Positions 17,401 to 29,100 of a DNA stretch of 64,000 nucleotides are shown here, piece after piece. A program made the position numbers and the translations under genes. The number at the start of each line of letters is the position of its first letter. Position 1 is the stretch's first letter. The notes beneath the pieces were generated by a model. The model searched no databases, had not been told where the DNA came from, and was given only the letters and a program-made list of their open reading frames with translations. Origin of the DNA: Branchiostoma belcheri (Eukaryota; Chordata; Leptocardii; Amphioxiformes; Branchiostomatidae); the NCBI RefSeq assembly GCF_001625305.1, contig NW_017804109.1:179625-243624 (forward strand). Direction: 5' to 3'.

Positions 17401-20400
17401 ACTGCTAAAAGAATCAGAAGTAATAAGCAGAAGTAGTAAACAGGCAGTGTAAATATTAGGAAAGCAGACTCTGCCATAATTGAAGTTCAATGATAATGGA
17501 GATTCAATCAATGTATAAATCAAATCTCCTAAAGCTACAGGTAGCATTCAGATTCATGCAGCAATGTATGTAAATAAAAGAATGCATACACACTTTAGAC
17601 TAGTTATGACTAGAACATATTGCTATAACTATTTTCTTTCCAAAGAAGACACTTACACATACCTGTGGCACATTCTGGCATACACCACATCCTTTGCAGC
17701 TAGTGGTAGCAGAATGCACCTCTGCTGGGAGCTTCCCTCCTCAACAGGTGTTGATGCCAGTGGCAACTCAGTTGACTGCCTCTCTATGGGACTGCTAGTC
17801 ACTCTAACTGGAGTGTACCCACTAGCAACAGCTGGAGCCTTTGATAAGTCAGCATGTGTGGCATCCTTGCTGCAGTGCTCTTGCTCTGTAGGTTCAGTAT
17901 TTGGATCAGCGTTTTCTTTCATGGCATACACTTCTGAAACATCCAAACAGTCTGAGGCTGTTTTCTCTTTGCAACCATCTGCAAGTGCATCCTGTGTGGT
18001 GATGTCTGGTTGTTGTGGAACACTGTGTAACCAGGAAACCTGGCTGCAAAGCTTTGTGAGGTTTCTCAGGTGGATGCTCCCTTTTGGAGTAGATGCAATG
18101 CTTGCATCTGGGCTTTTAATAGTCTTTTCAGCTTCATTATTCAGGTCACTGCAACTGTCTTTGTTCTCCATGACCAAATGCTCTTCAGTGACAGTGTGAC
18201 ATGCCATTGCTGATTTTGTTTCACCTACAGCATGATACATTGGCTTTACTGTAGTGCCAGAGTATGCAACTGTTTGCCTGTTTTCTTCAACATCCAACAT
18301 GCCATCTTCAGAATCCTCTGTCAATCTGCCTGCTGGGTAGGCTTTTCCTTTGGTAGATGTATCCCCCTCACAATGATTTCTCTGTAGTCTGTCTGCACAC
18401 AGTTGTTGAGTGTGGTTCAAGAGTGACAATGCTGCTACATCGTTCCCTGTGGTAGGTTCCTGTGCACCAATGTACAGCCTACTTGTGGTAAATGGTTTGT
18501 ATGGGGAGCCCTTGTCCTCCTGTTGCCCGTGAACATGTGGATGTCTGATGACAGCAATGTACCCAAAGTCTTCAGTCCTCTCACATCTATCTTGCCCTTG
18601 CAAATTGTAACCAGTTGATGACTCTGATTTATGGCAATGGGCCTCAACTTCTGCATCTGACAATGCAACCAGTTTGGGTTTAGACTTTGGTGGTTTCATT
18701 TCTCCTTTGGAACTAGGCAGTTTGTTTGTGACTGACTTGCTGTCCTTGCTTGGAGGATGTGAGTATGAGTGATCGGTATTGATCGCAACTTTGCTTTCAC
18801 TCTGTGCTGGATCCGGGAGAGATGAAACAGCATTCGAACTGTTGCTGGGATTTATGATGCTATCTACGGGAAACTGCTTCTTGGCTATTGAAATGTCCGT
18901 CTTTGTCAAAGTCTGGATCTCCAATACTGTCTTGGACATCTGCATCAGCCTTTGTGATGCTGATGACAGGCAGCGTTCACTGAACTCCATCAAAGTCTTT
19001 GGGTTTCCACTTTGTTTGGTAAAGTCACTCTTATCGGAGCTCTTTTCTTGGAGGCGGTTAATGGGCTGCTGATCATTGTCAGGCCTGGATAATATCAACT
19101 CTATCTGTAGTCTGCCATCTGGGCCAACCTGGCACACTGAGGCTCTGCCCTGGTAAACTCCCCATTTATGCTGATGACTGCAGTAACTGTTGTCCTTATC
19201 TGAACGAGTCACACTTGCCCCAGTCTTAGCCATCTTGATGAAGACTGAATGTTCAGGGATGTTTCTGCTTCTGTGTGCATCATAACTCACAGCACTGCCT
19301 TGTGTACCATGTGCATCAATACCTGATACAATCTCCTGCTGGTCTAGCACTGCCTCAGATTCTATGCTGGCTAGTGATGACAGGTTTTCTCTGCTGGGGG
19401 CTTTCTCACTTGAAGTGGGAAAACACTCTGGGCAGCTGCAAAGTTGCCTTTTCTTCTTGGTCCTTTTCTGTTTCTTCACTTCAGCAGCTTCCTTTACCTC
19501 TTTACCATATGCTTTCTTCAGCACCATTCTTGGTTGATCCAGCATAGAAACTATGCATGAAACTCCCAGGTGGTTTGCCTCACACAGTAGTAACTCATAC
19601 TCAGCAAAGTCCGGAGGTAGCATGAGTTTTCCTGTTCTGAAGAAGTTTAGGATGTGACGGAACATCTCAGCGTCACCTGTGATGTAAAGCATCCCATCCA
19701 CACATTTAGGGATCCGAGAATGCCTGGCAGCTTCAGTAAGCACGTGCCTGCTGGCTTCGTACGTCTGGTTTCCAACATAAACCGTAACTACTTCAGAACC
19801 AAAGGAAGAATGGTTGGCGGTGTCCTCATTGCTATGTAATGGCTGCAGATCAGCCTTTCTTGGTGGACATGAGAAAGGACAGTGACTTTTAGCTGGTTGA
19901 AGGAAGGGAGGTGACCTTTGAAAGTCTTCTACAGCAGAAACAAGTGCAGGGATGTTGGATACCTTCACTGCCTTGTACATGTCATGAAAGTCAGAGATAT
20001 CATCAAGGAGAAGGAGCCTACTCACTCCCAAACACTGACTTGCCTGTGCAAACAAGTTTCCAGATCCGTGGACAACAAGGCCCTTTCCATCCCTTGTGAG
20101 TGAAATTTCCAGCCTTCCAAGATTGTGTGTGGATGAGACTCTCTGTAATATCTCTATAGCCATGATGTATATGGGAGGGCAACATTGCTGTTCAATGTCA
20201 TTTGCAGGTTTCTTTTGGTTACTCTGTGAATTATCATCATTGGAGAAGTAACCTCTTTCTTTGTCAGTGATCCCATATTTCTTCAACTCATCCATGATTC
20301 TACCAGCTTCTGAAAGGTATTGTGGAACCAGGCAAACGCCATGGTGACAGGAGTTCAAGATGTGCCTGAAGTTGTCATTGTCGCAATGGATGAAAGCAAA

Positions 20401-20892
20401 GCCATTTTCTGTAAGCCAGGCCAGACTTGAATTCTGCAAGAGCAGAGGGTACTTTTGCAAGACAGCAATGTTTGTGAGGAAGGGTCTGCCTGTATTCATC
20501 TCCAAACTCCTGTACCTGGCATGACCTATCCTAAGGCCTTTGTCATTGAAGTGTTCTTCAGAGTCATTCTTTCTAACTCTCTCCAGCTTCTCAACAAGGG
20601 CCCTGATCCCATATGTTTCTCTAGCTTCGTGTATAAGCAGCTCATGTTCATTGAAACCTGGGGGTAGCACTAACTCCCCAGTTGTTATGAAGTTCAACAC
20701 ATGCTGAAACATCCTTCCATCCCCTTCAACAAACAACACGTTAGTGTCTGAACCATACAGGGATACGGCCTGGTACAGTTTTGACTCTGTGTAACGTACC
20801 AGTAGGTTCTTGTTCGCGCAATACCACTGTCCACCTACGTTTAGATGGACTTCGTCAAGGCTGTGCAGTTTGGTATGACCACTGGCTTCCAT
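14414..20892 (-). CDS. KCTD19: KCTD19-like triple BTB/POZ protein
   Basis: In mammals KCTD19 is a meiotic protein that works with ZFP541 and HDAC1 in spermatocytes; a similar role here is inferred. Coding exons, highest first: 17663-20892, 17129-17219, 16403-16498, 14414-14521; phases join and give 3525 nt, 1174 residues (human about 926). BTB unit 1 lies at residues 12-100 (VHLNVGGQWY, then HVLNFITTGELVLPP), a diverged unit 2 at about 134-215, and unit 3 at about 365-460 (VVTVYVGNQTYEASRHVLT, HILNFFRTGKLMLPP). A basic patch KKQKRTKKKRQ near 471 could be a nuclear signal. A long Ser/Thr-rich, probably disordered part follows. The last exons encode FLLGVIEDSKKLGDVPDLTA, NADISPSTFVGCLSHL and RSLSPARWYALSMLELVEKH. 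The ATG at 20892 follows an acceptor at 20924-20925; a 5' UTR exon probably ends with a GTAAGT donor at 21362. All three BTB units in one exon is unusual compared with the multi-exon vertebrate gene. Confidence 0.88.
16523..16900. other. Intronic sequence, nothing recognised
   Basis: Part of the KCTD19-like intron between the exon ending at 17129 and the one beginning at 16498. No repeat or gene was recognised. The following intron, 14522-16402, is likewise without recognised features. Confidence 0.4.
16912..17160 (-). repeat. Triplicated exon-3'-end plus splice donor (KCTD19 second coding exon)
   Basis: The last codons of the exon (ARLVHRLW) with the following GTGAGTGTGC donor occur three times in the coding direction: the functional copy ending at 17129, then copies with donors near 17058 and 16957 encoding ARLVYRLW. 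The two downstream copies share changes (CGGTAG on the plus strand) that the functional copy lacks, so one was copied from the other. Confidence 0.85.
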
Positions 20893-21362
20893 CTTTCTGC
20901 TCTGTACGCTATAGTAGTGCGAGCTGAAAATCAAAATGAAATCCAACAGTTACTACACTACACTTGTCTAGCAAGATAGCAAGTAAGAAAAGCCCTGTAC
21001 CATTTGCCACTGCTAATACCAGACTATACTTAAGTACGTCAAAGTTTACGCCCCCCCCCCTTCGCCCTCCCCACCACAGCGGCTTATTTGCAGCTGATGG
21101 CAGAGCGTTCGGTTTTCAATCCATTATACAAAGATCTACAAACAACCAAGGGTCCCACTAATTCACCCTGTTGGTGTTTCTTTTCTCTGGCTAGTACACA
21201 CAATGCATTTTGCAAGAGTTTAACTTTTCTTGTCATAGTTTGGTGAATTCGAACAACTGTGAGGGAGGGGTGATGTCACTGTTCGTCTCAGGCCAAATGT
21301 TTTTACTCCGCGCACTGGATCAAATATAGAAACGTCCCAAATCTATTCCAAGACAACTTACC
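20893..21362 (-). other. KCTD19-like 5' UTR intron and exon edges
   Basis: On the minus strand an acceptor TTTTGATTTTCAG ends at 20924 and a donor AAG|GTAAGTT lies at 21362/21361, giving a 437-bp intron in the 5' UTR. A C-run is present near 21050. The first exon and promoter should lie just above 21362, in a stretch with several CG dinucleotides up to about 21520. Confidence 0.5.
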
Positions 21363-21639
21363 TTAATAATCTGACAGGTGAAGATTAGCCTTCTTGCTCC
21401 ATTGTGAAAATAATGACGAAAATGTCACCATATCATCGCGTTCGAAGCGCGACCTCCGAAGTTCGCAGACGATAGAGTTCCATGATCACGTGACCAATGC
21501 AGAACTGTGCTCTCGTTCCCAGAACACTGTCCCGACATGGAGGTGATCTTTTTAATTTTAGACACCATTTATCATTTGTCTGAAAGCGCATTCGTCTTTA
21601 ACTTGGTGGAAGTCCCAACTACTAAGTACCTAATACCAG

Positions 21640-21940
21640 CCCAGAAGAGAACAAGAAATAGCATTATGCCTTCAAGTACCAGAGTTATCAACCATTGAGG
21701 TGTTCAAAAATTCATTCTTTTCTAGAACTATAGCAGAGTGCAGTGGAACTCACTGTCACCAAGTACAGTAGGGGCATTATAATTAGATAGCTTTAAACAA
21801 AGTCTACAGCTAGATGTTCAAGGGTTAGGTGTACCAAGTCGATCGGTGTAACGTAGCCAGCTGCCGCCGCGCCGCGTGCCTGCGAAGCTGGTGTGTTACG
21901 CCGAAAGGTTTGCCGGCTATACAGATACAGAATGCAGATA
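21640..21940 (+). mobile_element. Decayed LINE 3' end
   Basis: Same family as 12628-12918. A frameshifted remnant of the [19 protein letters not shown] end of reverse transcriptase is followed by the 3' UTR (CCAGCTGCCGCCGC, CTGGTGTGTTACGCCGAAAG) and a GCTATACAGATACAGA tail. Confidence 0.75.
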
Positions 21941-22464
21941 CAGAACTTAAGAAGACACCGCGGTGACGTAGGCAAAGCTTTGGGCGCCAGATTTAATTGG
22001 ATACTGAGGTGCGCGTTCACTGTTTTGGTGATTAATTGTTCTCATTAGAAGATAACAAACATTTGCTTTACAGTAAGGTCACCAAGGTTTAGATGTAAGT
22101 CAGCCTATATCTAGTAGACAACAGACTGCATATTTCCTGATGCCTCCACATGGCCTACTTTGCTAACTTTGACGTCCCATGCGGCAACACCAGTCAGTTG
22201 GCGACCAGTTACTAATAGATGGACTCAAGGACAGAATCAATGAATCTACATCGATCTTTAGAAAGAGACCCATTTAGTTGTGGGGTTGAACCGCCCTTAC
22301 ACACACAGACCTTCTTCATTCATCATGATGTCCCATAGATTAACGATAATGACAGACAGTTTGGTGATGACGACCGTGTATAACAGAGGGTCGATCAGCA
22401 GCGTTCTTACTTTTAAGCCCCAGTGACATAGATCGTACAATGCATCTACGATGGAGGGTTATCG

Positions 22465-22662
22465 TATCCAGAACCGTGCCTATCTAGTAGTTTTATGTCT
22501 GAGTGGGTTAGGATTAGGATCAGACACGGTTCTGGATAGTCTCCTGGTATCCATGAACGTACATTTGCCCCAGGCACGCTTCTGGATACGCTTGAACTAT
22601 CTGAGAGCATTTCCAAAAGAACCTTGCATGAGCATGGTTATGGATATAGCACGATTCTAGGC
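22465..22662. repeat. TATCCAGAACCGTGC repeat, copy 1
   Basis: About 200 bp built from direct and inverted copies of a 15-bp motif TATCCAGAACCGTGC. Between them is a shared spacer GGGTTAGGATTAGGATCAG. The same order of motifs occurs at 37888-38066, so it is an element and not a chance cluster. Confidence 0.7.
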
Positions 22663-22776
22663 TGTATACAATGGTTTTTTCTCGACGATCGTGCCTAATG
22701 TCGTAGATATGAGACTGAGAAACTGGCACAAAATTGAAATATTGCACGCGTTTCTTCTCATACATGTACCTACGAC

Positions 22777-22996
22777 TACTCTCCAAGCAGAGGTTTGGGT
22801 TTTGGGGGTACATGTATTTTTAGTGTGTTTTTAGGCTTTTTTATCGGGGTTTCTCTTTTGCACTGAATTTTTTTTCCCACCAAACCCAACCCTGTTTTGA
22901 ATAGGTTTGCCCCTCCCCGAGGTGAGTGCCGGCAGAGGTTGGGTTTGGTGGGAAAATAAAAATACCCCCAAAACCCAAACCTCTGCTTGGAGAGTA
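22777..22996. mobile_element. 220-bp MITE with perfect termini and 8-bp target duplication
   Basis: Termini TACTCTCCAAGCAGAGGTTT and AAACCTCTGCTTGGAGAGTA are perfect inverted repeats that extend further. Flanks are identical CCTACGAC at 22769-22776 and 22997-23004. An internal pair (CCCACCAAACCCAACC versus GGTTGGGTTTGGTGGG) is also inverted. The good preservation suggests recent activity. Termini relate it to the elements at 5463 and 34405. Confidence 0.9.
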
Positions 22997-23074
22997 CCTA
23001 CGACGGCATCATCATCAAACCCATGGCTTGAGCCGTAGCTAGGGACAGTCTGTCCGTTCACAAATGGCGACATT

Positions 23075-23322
23075 TGTGGGGTCGTGTGGCGTAGCGGTAG
23101 AGTGCTCGACTCGAAACCAAGAGGTCCCGGGTTCGAGTCATGACATGCCACCGATCTTGTGCCCTTGGGAACGGCACTTTACACGACCTTAACTCAGATG
23201 AAAATGAGTATTGCCCTGTTCCGTATTTGTCCTCTATCTGCGTTGGTGACGGCATAAAATAAGTTGACATAACTTGAGTGTGCCGTCACCTTGTCTAGCC
23301 ATAACATGTTGGAAGTTTTAAA
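23075..23322 (+). mobile_element. tRNA-derived SINE with 13-bp target duplication
   Basis: The head has a polymerase III A box (TGGCGTAGCGGTAGAGTG) and B box (GGTTCGAGTC) spaced as in a tRNA gene. The body has CTTGTGCCCTTGGGAACGGC and an AAAATGAGTATTG motif, and ends in an A-run. The insertion is flanked by AAATGGCGACATT at 23062-23074 and 23323-23335. Not a functional tRNA: the acceptor stem does not close on the 3' side. Confidence 0.85.
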
Positions 23323-23865
23323 AAATGGCGACATTATCCGGTCAAGGCTCGGAAAGGAAAAAAAGAACCATCGTACAATGTATGTGCCGGGGCCATATTT
23401 GATGTCACGACTTCCGCCCAATCAGGAAAATGACAAGTAAAGGATGCGGCAGCGGTGAGAAGGGCCGTTTGGCCACATGTGTTAGAGACATATCTGTAGC
23501 AGGTCGATACATTACGGGAAGAAAAAGCACATCCTCTTTCCATTAAAGCCATATGGCGCATTGCAGGCAACGAGATAGTACTGAGAATAGCCTCTGAGAA
23601 CATTATCAACTGAAGTATCGTCACATTTCCGACCCCTAGTGTGACAAATATGTACAACATTACTCCACTCACTTTATCTTTTTTTTTAATGTTTTGATGC
23701 AGCACTCTATTTTGTTTGCTGGGCTTATGCTTCACTGCCATCACCGGTCGCACTATATAGGGCCCCTAGACGTTATGCCCGGCAGGGGGGGGGGTCTAGT
23801 ACCACACAAAAGTAAGTAGATTAGTGTAATATTCACGTTGAAGGAGACAACCGATAGTAACCGCC

Positions 23866-24118
23866 CTAGGGTCGCATGGCGTAACGGCAGAGTACTCGAC
23901 TCGGAACCAAGAGGTCCCGGGTTCGAGTCCTGACATGCTACCGATCTTGTGCCCTTGGGAAAGGCACTTAGCAGGACTTTCCTCACTTCGCTCAGGTGGA
24001 AATGAGTATTGTATTGTCCCCTGTGTTGGTGTCGGCATTAATATAAGTTGAAAAACTTGAGTGTGTTCTCACCACGTCTTGTGATAACATGTTTGGAAAT
24101 ATATAAAATAAAAAAAAA
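23866..24118 (+). mobile_element. tRNA-derived SINE, second copy
   Basis: Same family as 23075-23322: GCATGGCGTAACGGCAGAGT, GGTTCGAGTCCTGACATG, CTTGTGCCCTTGGGAAAGGC, then ACTTGAGTGTGTTCTCACC and an A-rich tail at 24104-24119. No clear target duplication. Confidence 0.85.
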
Positions 24119-24119
24119 A

Positions 24120-25700
24120 CGAGAATAAGTTCTCCCTACGGTGATCGTGTTCAGCGGATTTAAACACGACATACGTGAAATACCCGAAACACACAGCTGG
24201 ATATAGCACTAGTAGATAAACCACTCGACACATTAGTTGGGTAAATGTTACTCAGTTCGTACATTAGTCACACTAATTCTTAATGCAGCATATAAACATA
24301 CAAAACGTAATATTACTTTTTGATACAAAATCAATGCATTGAAATATGTCAGAGATACAGCTGCGTTGCCTGATGAATCGGTAGCATTTACAGACTATTG
24401 CGGTACAGAGGATAACCCAGCCGTAACAGTAGCAGGGATTAGGGTACAATTTCAGGCAGAAAATCTCCGCAAGTTTGATAGATTGGCCGTGAAACATTCT
24501 CAGACGAATGCCAATAGCATCAAACCATTAATATTGACGGAAGTTAGGCAAATAGCAATCAAACCGACCCAGCTCCGCCCCAAAGTTCGTCTACCGTTCT
24601 ACTCAGTCAAATTAAAGTCAACTGGGAATATCCATTGTGCTCTATAGTCTGTATGCTACACATCTATACCCTTACATGATGTATCTCTGACACCTACAGT
24701 TGCCGACAAAGATATATCTACAGCTGCAGACAATGATGTATCTACAGAGTCTACAGTTGCTGACAATGACGCATGGACGATGAATCGTGCATCCGATACC
24801 GTAATTCGCACTTCCTCCCCGGAGGAACTCAGGTGAGAAGGACACACCTGTCGCGTTTACGATAAGACAAGTCCGTTACTAACTTCGATCGTATTTCAGC
24901 TGGAAACGTTGGAAGTTCAGGTTGAATATTCTTCACTTAAAACCCTTCCCACACCATTCTGTGTATAGAATGGAGTTTTCATAGCCTTTGGAGAAACAGT
25001 TGTGAAAGCACTACAGCAGGATGACTATTATACTGGAAGTGGTGTGTGTTCAGATAATCTACCATTAGACTCTTTCAGACTCTTTGTCATAATTGCTGAG
25101 TGTTAATAATAAGCAGAGAACGCAATATGTAATTTAAAGAAAAGCTTTTGATATTAGCGGGTCCGCGTTTCAACCCGCGAATGCAAAGCACTCTATCTGC
25201 ACCAGGTCCAAGCCCAAGGGTTTAGAATGTGAGTGATGACAGCTAGCATAAGGTAACAACGATTGAGTATCTGTCTTCTGTCACGAATATCCAATATCTA
25301 AGTTATGTAACAAACATAAATCTGCCTTGACATACTGCCAGAAATATGTCAGCAAAGTGGGTCAAGTATAAATCAGATGTTTTCTTTTAATTGAGACATT
25401 TATTAATTTTTTTTTCTACAAATCCTCTCAACGAAAGTGACACTTGTGATAAAAATTCTGCATTTTTCTTTGATCACAGAAAAGTGACATGATGGTAGAA
25501 GTAGCCATACCAGCACGTCATTTGACAAGATACAATTGTTTCAACAACTTTTACTGTGATGACAACCAAAACAATAAAAAAACATTTCGTAAATTATTGA
25601 TTGAGTTCTTTGCTTGTCCACTATTAGTTTAGGCTTTCGTGACTTCATAGAAAGAAAAAAAAGGAAATCCAATGTGTATATGATCAGGAAAATGTTAAAC
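24120..25700. other. Intergenic, no gene recognised
   Basis: AT-rich stretch upstream of the receptor gene. A 102-residue frame at 24339-24647 (+) is not recognised. At 24690-24770 a degenerate unit around GACAATGATGTATCTACAG repeats two or three times. Confidence 0.4.
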
Positions 25701-25714
25701 CTTACTTGAATATT

Positions 25715-26178
25715 CAGTTACCCCGGCGATTGCCGGCCAGACTTGTTCCGTTACGGAGGCGGGGACGGCGATACCATCAGTCAATGTAACGTCGCCGATT
25801 AATTGCAGCGCGCCTGTTGGATTGCCCCGGCTTCTCCGGTATCGCAGGCTGCCCGCCAAGTCCCTCTGGTTGGCCATAAATAATTGTGCCCACGGATGCA
25901 TGGCAGCCCCGGTTCAGGAGTCCCATTCCCTCCCAGTGGACATAATGGCCTCGCCTTTAGCCACCTGACCGCCTGTCTCAACACCAGGGAGGCTCAGCAA
26001 CCCATATAAACACTGAGACGTCTTCTGCTAACGCACAACCGAGATGAGCATAGTTGCCCACCTGACAATGATGCTGCTGCAGTGACTGATGCACGAAGGT
26101 GCCGTTTCTGGTAATTTCAAATAGTTTCCCGTACGTGGCCGCAATCCACAGTGCAGTTGAAGTTCCTGTTGGTGCAAG
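25715..26178 (+). promoter_or_regulatory. GC-richer upstream region of the receptor gene
   Basis: A marked rise in GC and CG dinucleotides at 25720-26000 stands out from AT-rich flanks directly 5' of the receptor ATG. A CATATAAAC at about 26004 could act as a TATA-like element. No experimental or conservation evidence is available, so promoter status is inferred. Confidence 0.4.
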
Positions 26179-29100
26179 ATGGCGGGGTGGAAGGTGCTGT
26201 TGGTTTGGAGGGGGTTGGCTCTGTTGTTCGTCTCCGAGCTGACGGCAGCAGGGGGAGGAGAGACATCAGACGACGACAGGAACGGCCATGACCATGAGCA
26301 GATCAAAGAACTGCCCAGCAACTTCAACTGGACGCACCGGTACGAGTGCCACGGCAAAAACTGCGGTGAGACTTTTTACATCTTTTAAAATCCTCATTAG
26401 CCATTCACTGAAATCACGTCTCAGAGATGTGGTACACACGTACTGGATTACGTGTGTGTAATCTTGATATGACCAAATCATCGGTGAGTATAATTGAACA
26501 TTGCGTTTGACTGTTGTGGTCGCTGGGGTCATCCCAAATTTGATTAGGATTGTTGTCATAAACTGTGTAGCTCAAAACGCTATCACTTGTGTCCTTAATG
26601 CCACGGCGTGCCTGATTTCTAGTTTTTCTCCACACACACCTGTTATCGCCTCATCATCAGTACATACGTTTCTTAAACCGCAAGCTCCCTCAACTGTAAC
26701 CCGTTTTGCTATGAACGATGCTCTTATTGGGCTCAACATGTGGTATTACCATTAACATCCAAGCGATTATGACTGGGGCCTACATATTGTTATATAAAGA
26801 CCTGAATTTCCTATTAATGGTGACTACAAATGTCTACATCCAGTAAGGGGAAATACCTTACGTATCGCTTGGCTGTGCATCTAGGTCCGTACGGGGCCCC
26901 GTAAGCACAGAGCCATCAAGAGATCTGACTGGCTAGGGGCAAGGGCAGATCTGACCAACTAATCACTTACATACGGTTTCAGTGTTGCGACAAAACGTAA
27001 TTCAATATTAGCATCGATGTTAACCGACCACAGGTGGTGGATACGACCGCCCACCGGTTGTATGAAGGTGTGTGGCTGTAGGTAGAACGCTCGCGATCTA
27101 TTGGGCCAGGCCGGAAAACGATAAGGGATAATCGATAAAAACAAAATCTTATTTTAGGCACAAGCAGCGCGTGTGGCCTCTGGCGTGGTGAGATCAACTG
27201 ATCATTTCGTGGAGACTGAGGTCAGTACTGGTTCAAAAGATAGCTACGACGTTCCACGTTTCGATCGTTAAAGCAGAACTGAAAATTAGCGAGAACGTGT
27301 GAAAACCGGACAGTGGGCTTACTCTAGGATGATAACCTTTCGATTTCGTTCTGTTTCCATACTCGGAACCGATAACCACTCACAGTAATCTACTGGAGCA
27401 CGTTGCTGACACTAGCACCTCTATCGACAGCTTGTACGTTACCATCTACAGTATACATCGGTAGAAACGTCGCCCTCCACGTCTTGTGAGTAACCGTCTG
27501 TGTCCGCCCACGTTCACAAGAAAGAGTCCAGGAATCCTCCCGAATATCTAGAGAGACTTATCTTCAGCATTATATTGACGCCCGTAAGAACACACAAAGT
27601 AAAATGCATGAATGATATTGATTTCCGCCTGAAAGAAACACAGACTCAGGAAATTTCCTTTCCCTCCAGCGATGCCCCTGGTGAAGTTGTGAAAGTGAGT
27701 GGTAGCCCTGCGTGTACATGTAGTGATACTACACTTTAGCTACCTCGCTGGTATCACATTCTGCACTTCCCGAATACAAGAATAAAACACTTGGTGGCTT
27801 AAGATGATGTCTACCATAAATGTACTTGCTGTGACATGATTTGTGATTATTATTGGCGCGGGAAGATGTCCCTTTCATGTTCAGTCGTCAGACCTGATTA
27901 AATGGTGTTAACTAGAGGTGCGGAAGGCAAGACATCGATCGTCGAAATGATGAAAGTAGGAGATTTTGCCATATAATAAAGTTGTAAGACAGTCATGGCA
28001 GCTCATGGCCTTTGAAGTTTAGAGCATATCGTGTAAAACGGATTTCTTGTCGAGACGAAAATTGTGATGCATAGAGCATTAAGCACAGACAAATCCCCAG
28101 GCGTTCTTTGATAGTTTCCCCGGCTTTAAAAGAGAGCAGAATTCCGTCCTTTTGCCTGGCACAACTCCAAGGCAAGACATGGCAACGCACCAGCTTTGCG
28201 TCCCATGAGTGCAAGCAATGTATCTCGATAGAAAATCGGTGCAGTGGGTCACAGATAGTTACGCTTTAGATAATGATGAACGTACATGTATAGCAGGTCT
28301 GAGCTGTTCATCCTTAAAGCTCTTCATGATATTGTACAAGTCGGCGAAATCGAGACGTGTCTGCCTGAAATCGGTGTAGTGGATCACAGACAGTTACGCT
28401 TTAGACTGTCTGAATCCAACGGACTCTGGACGTGCATCCAGTCTTTGTTCTGAATGTCTTAAATCTCTTTATGATGCTGTAGAGGGACGTCTCCATTATA
28501 CGGGTCTTGCCGAACCAAAAGGGCATGTCTGTTCCGGCCTGATAAAGGACAGCCTCGGGGTAGATTCGCACCGGTGTGAGAGGAGAATACTCCAGGGAAA
28601 AAGGAGATAGCAAAGTCAGCACACATCATCAACGGTTCAATACACGCCGACAAATTTACTACCCCAACAGCTACTATCTAGTCTTTGTTCTCGAATCAAA
28701 CAAGCGGACGCACTTTTTCATTAGTTTGTTCTTATCTTTCAATGAAATACAACTTTTGTTTTCCCCAAACTTCAAAGAACAAGAACACGTACAAATTGCT
28801 GGTCAGCATCAGACGGTATTCCTCATGTACACGATCTAAATTCAGATGGACGTTACTGCATGTAAGCTGTAGACTGGTCCTGGGCCAATTTGGCACCCTA
28901 AAGACCTACTTGGCAAGGATAAATATTGATAACCATGTCTTTTGGATTGTTTTTGAAGTGATGCCGCACGCGTGCATTCCTCAGTGTCAGGACATGCTGA
29001 TGCATTCTCCCACATCGGCTGTAGACAAGGCACCGAGCCACCATTAATGCAAAGGTTTAACCAAAATGCCAGACAACATCTACGAACAAACTTTTCCCGT

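Noticed and set aside
17564-18199. 211-residue frame on the plus strand
   Set aside because: It is antisense to the large KCTD19-like exon, whose product has recognisable domains. No splice or homology support for the plus frame.
23079-23150. tRNA gene
   Set aside because: A and B boxes are present, but the 3' half does not form the acceptor stem and a SINE body with target duplications follows.
24339-24647. 102-residue plus frame upstream of the receptor
   Set aside because: No recognisable motif, no Kozak or splice support; a frame of this size is expected by chance in 64 kb.
26885-26900. 16-bp micro-exon between TAG and GTAAGC in the receptor
   Set aside because: Splice signals look good, but its length of 16 breaks the phase with both flanking exons.
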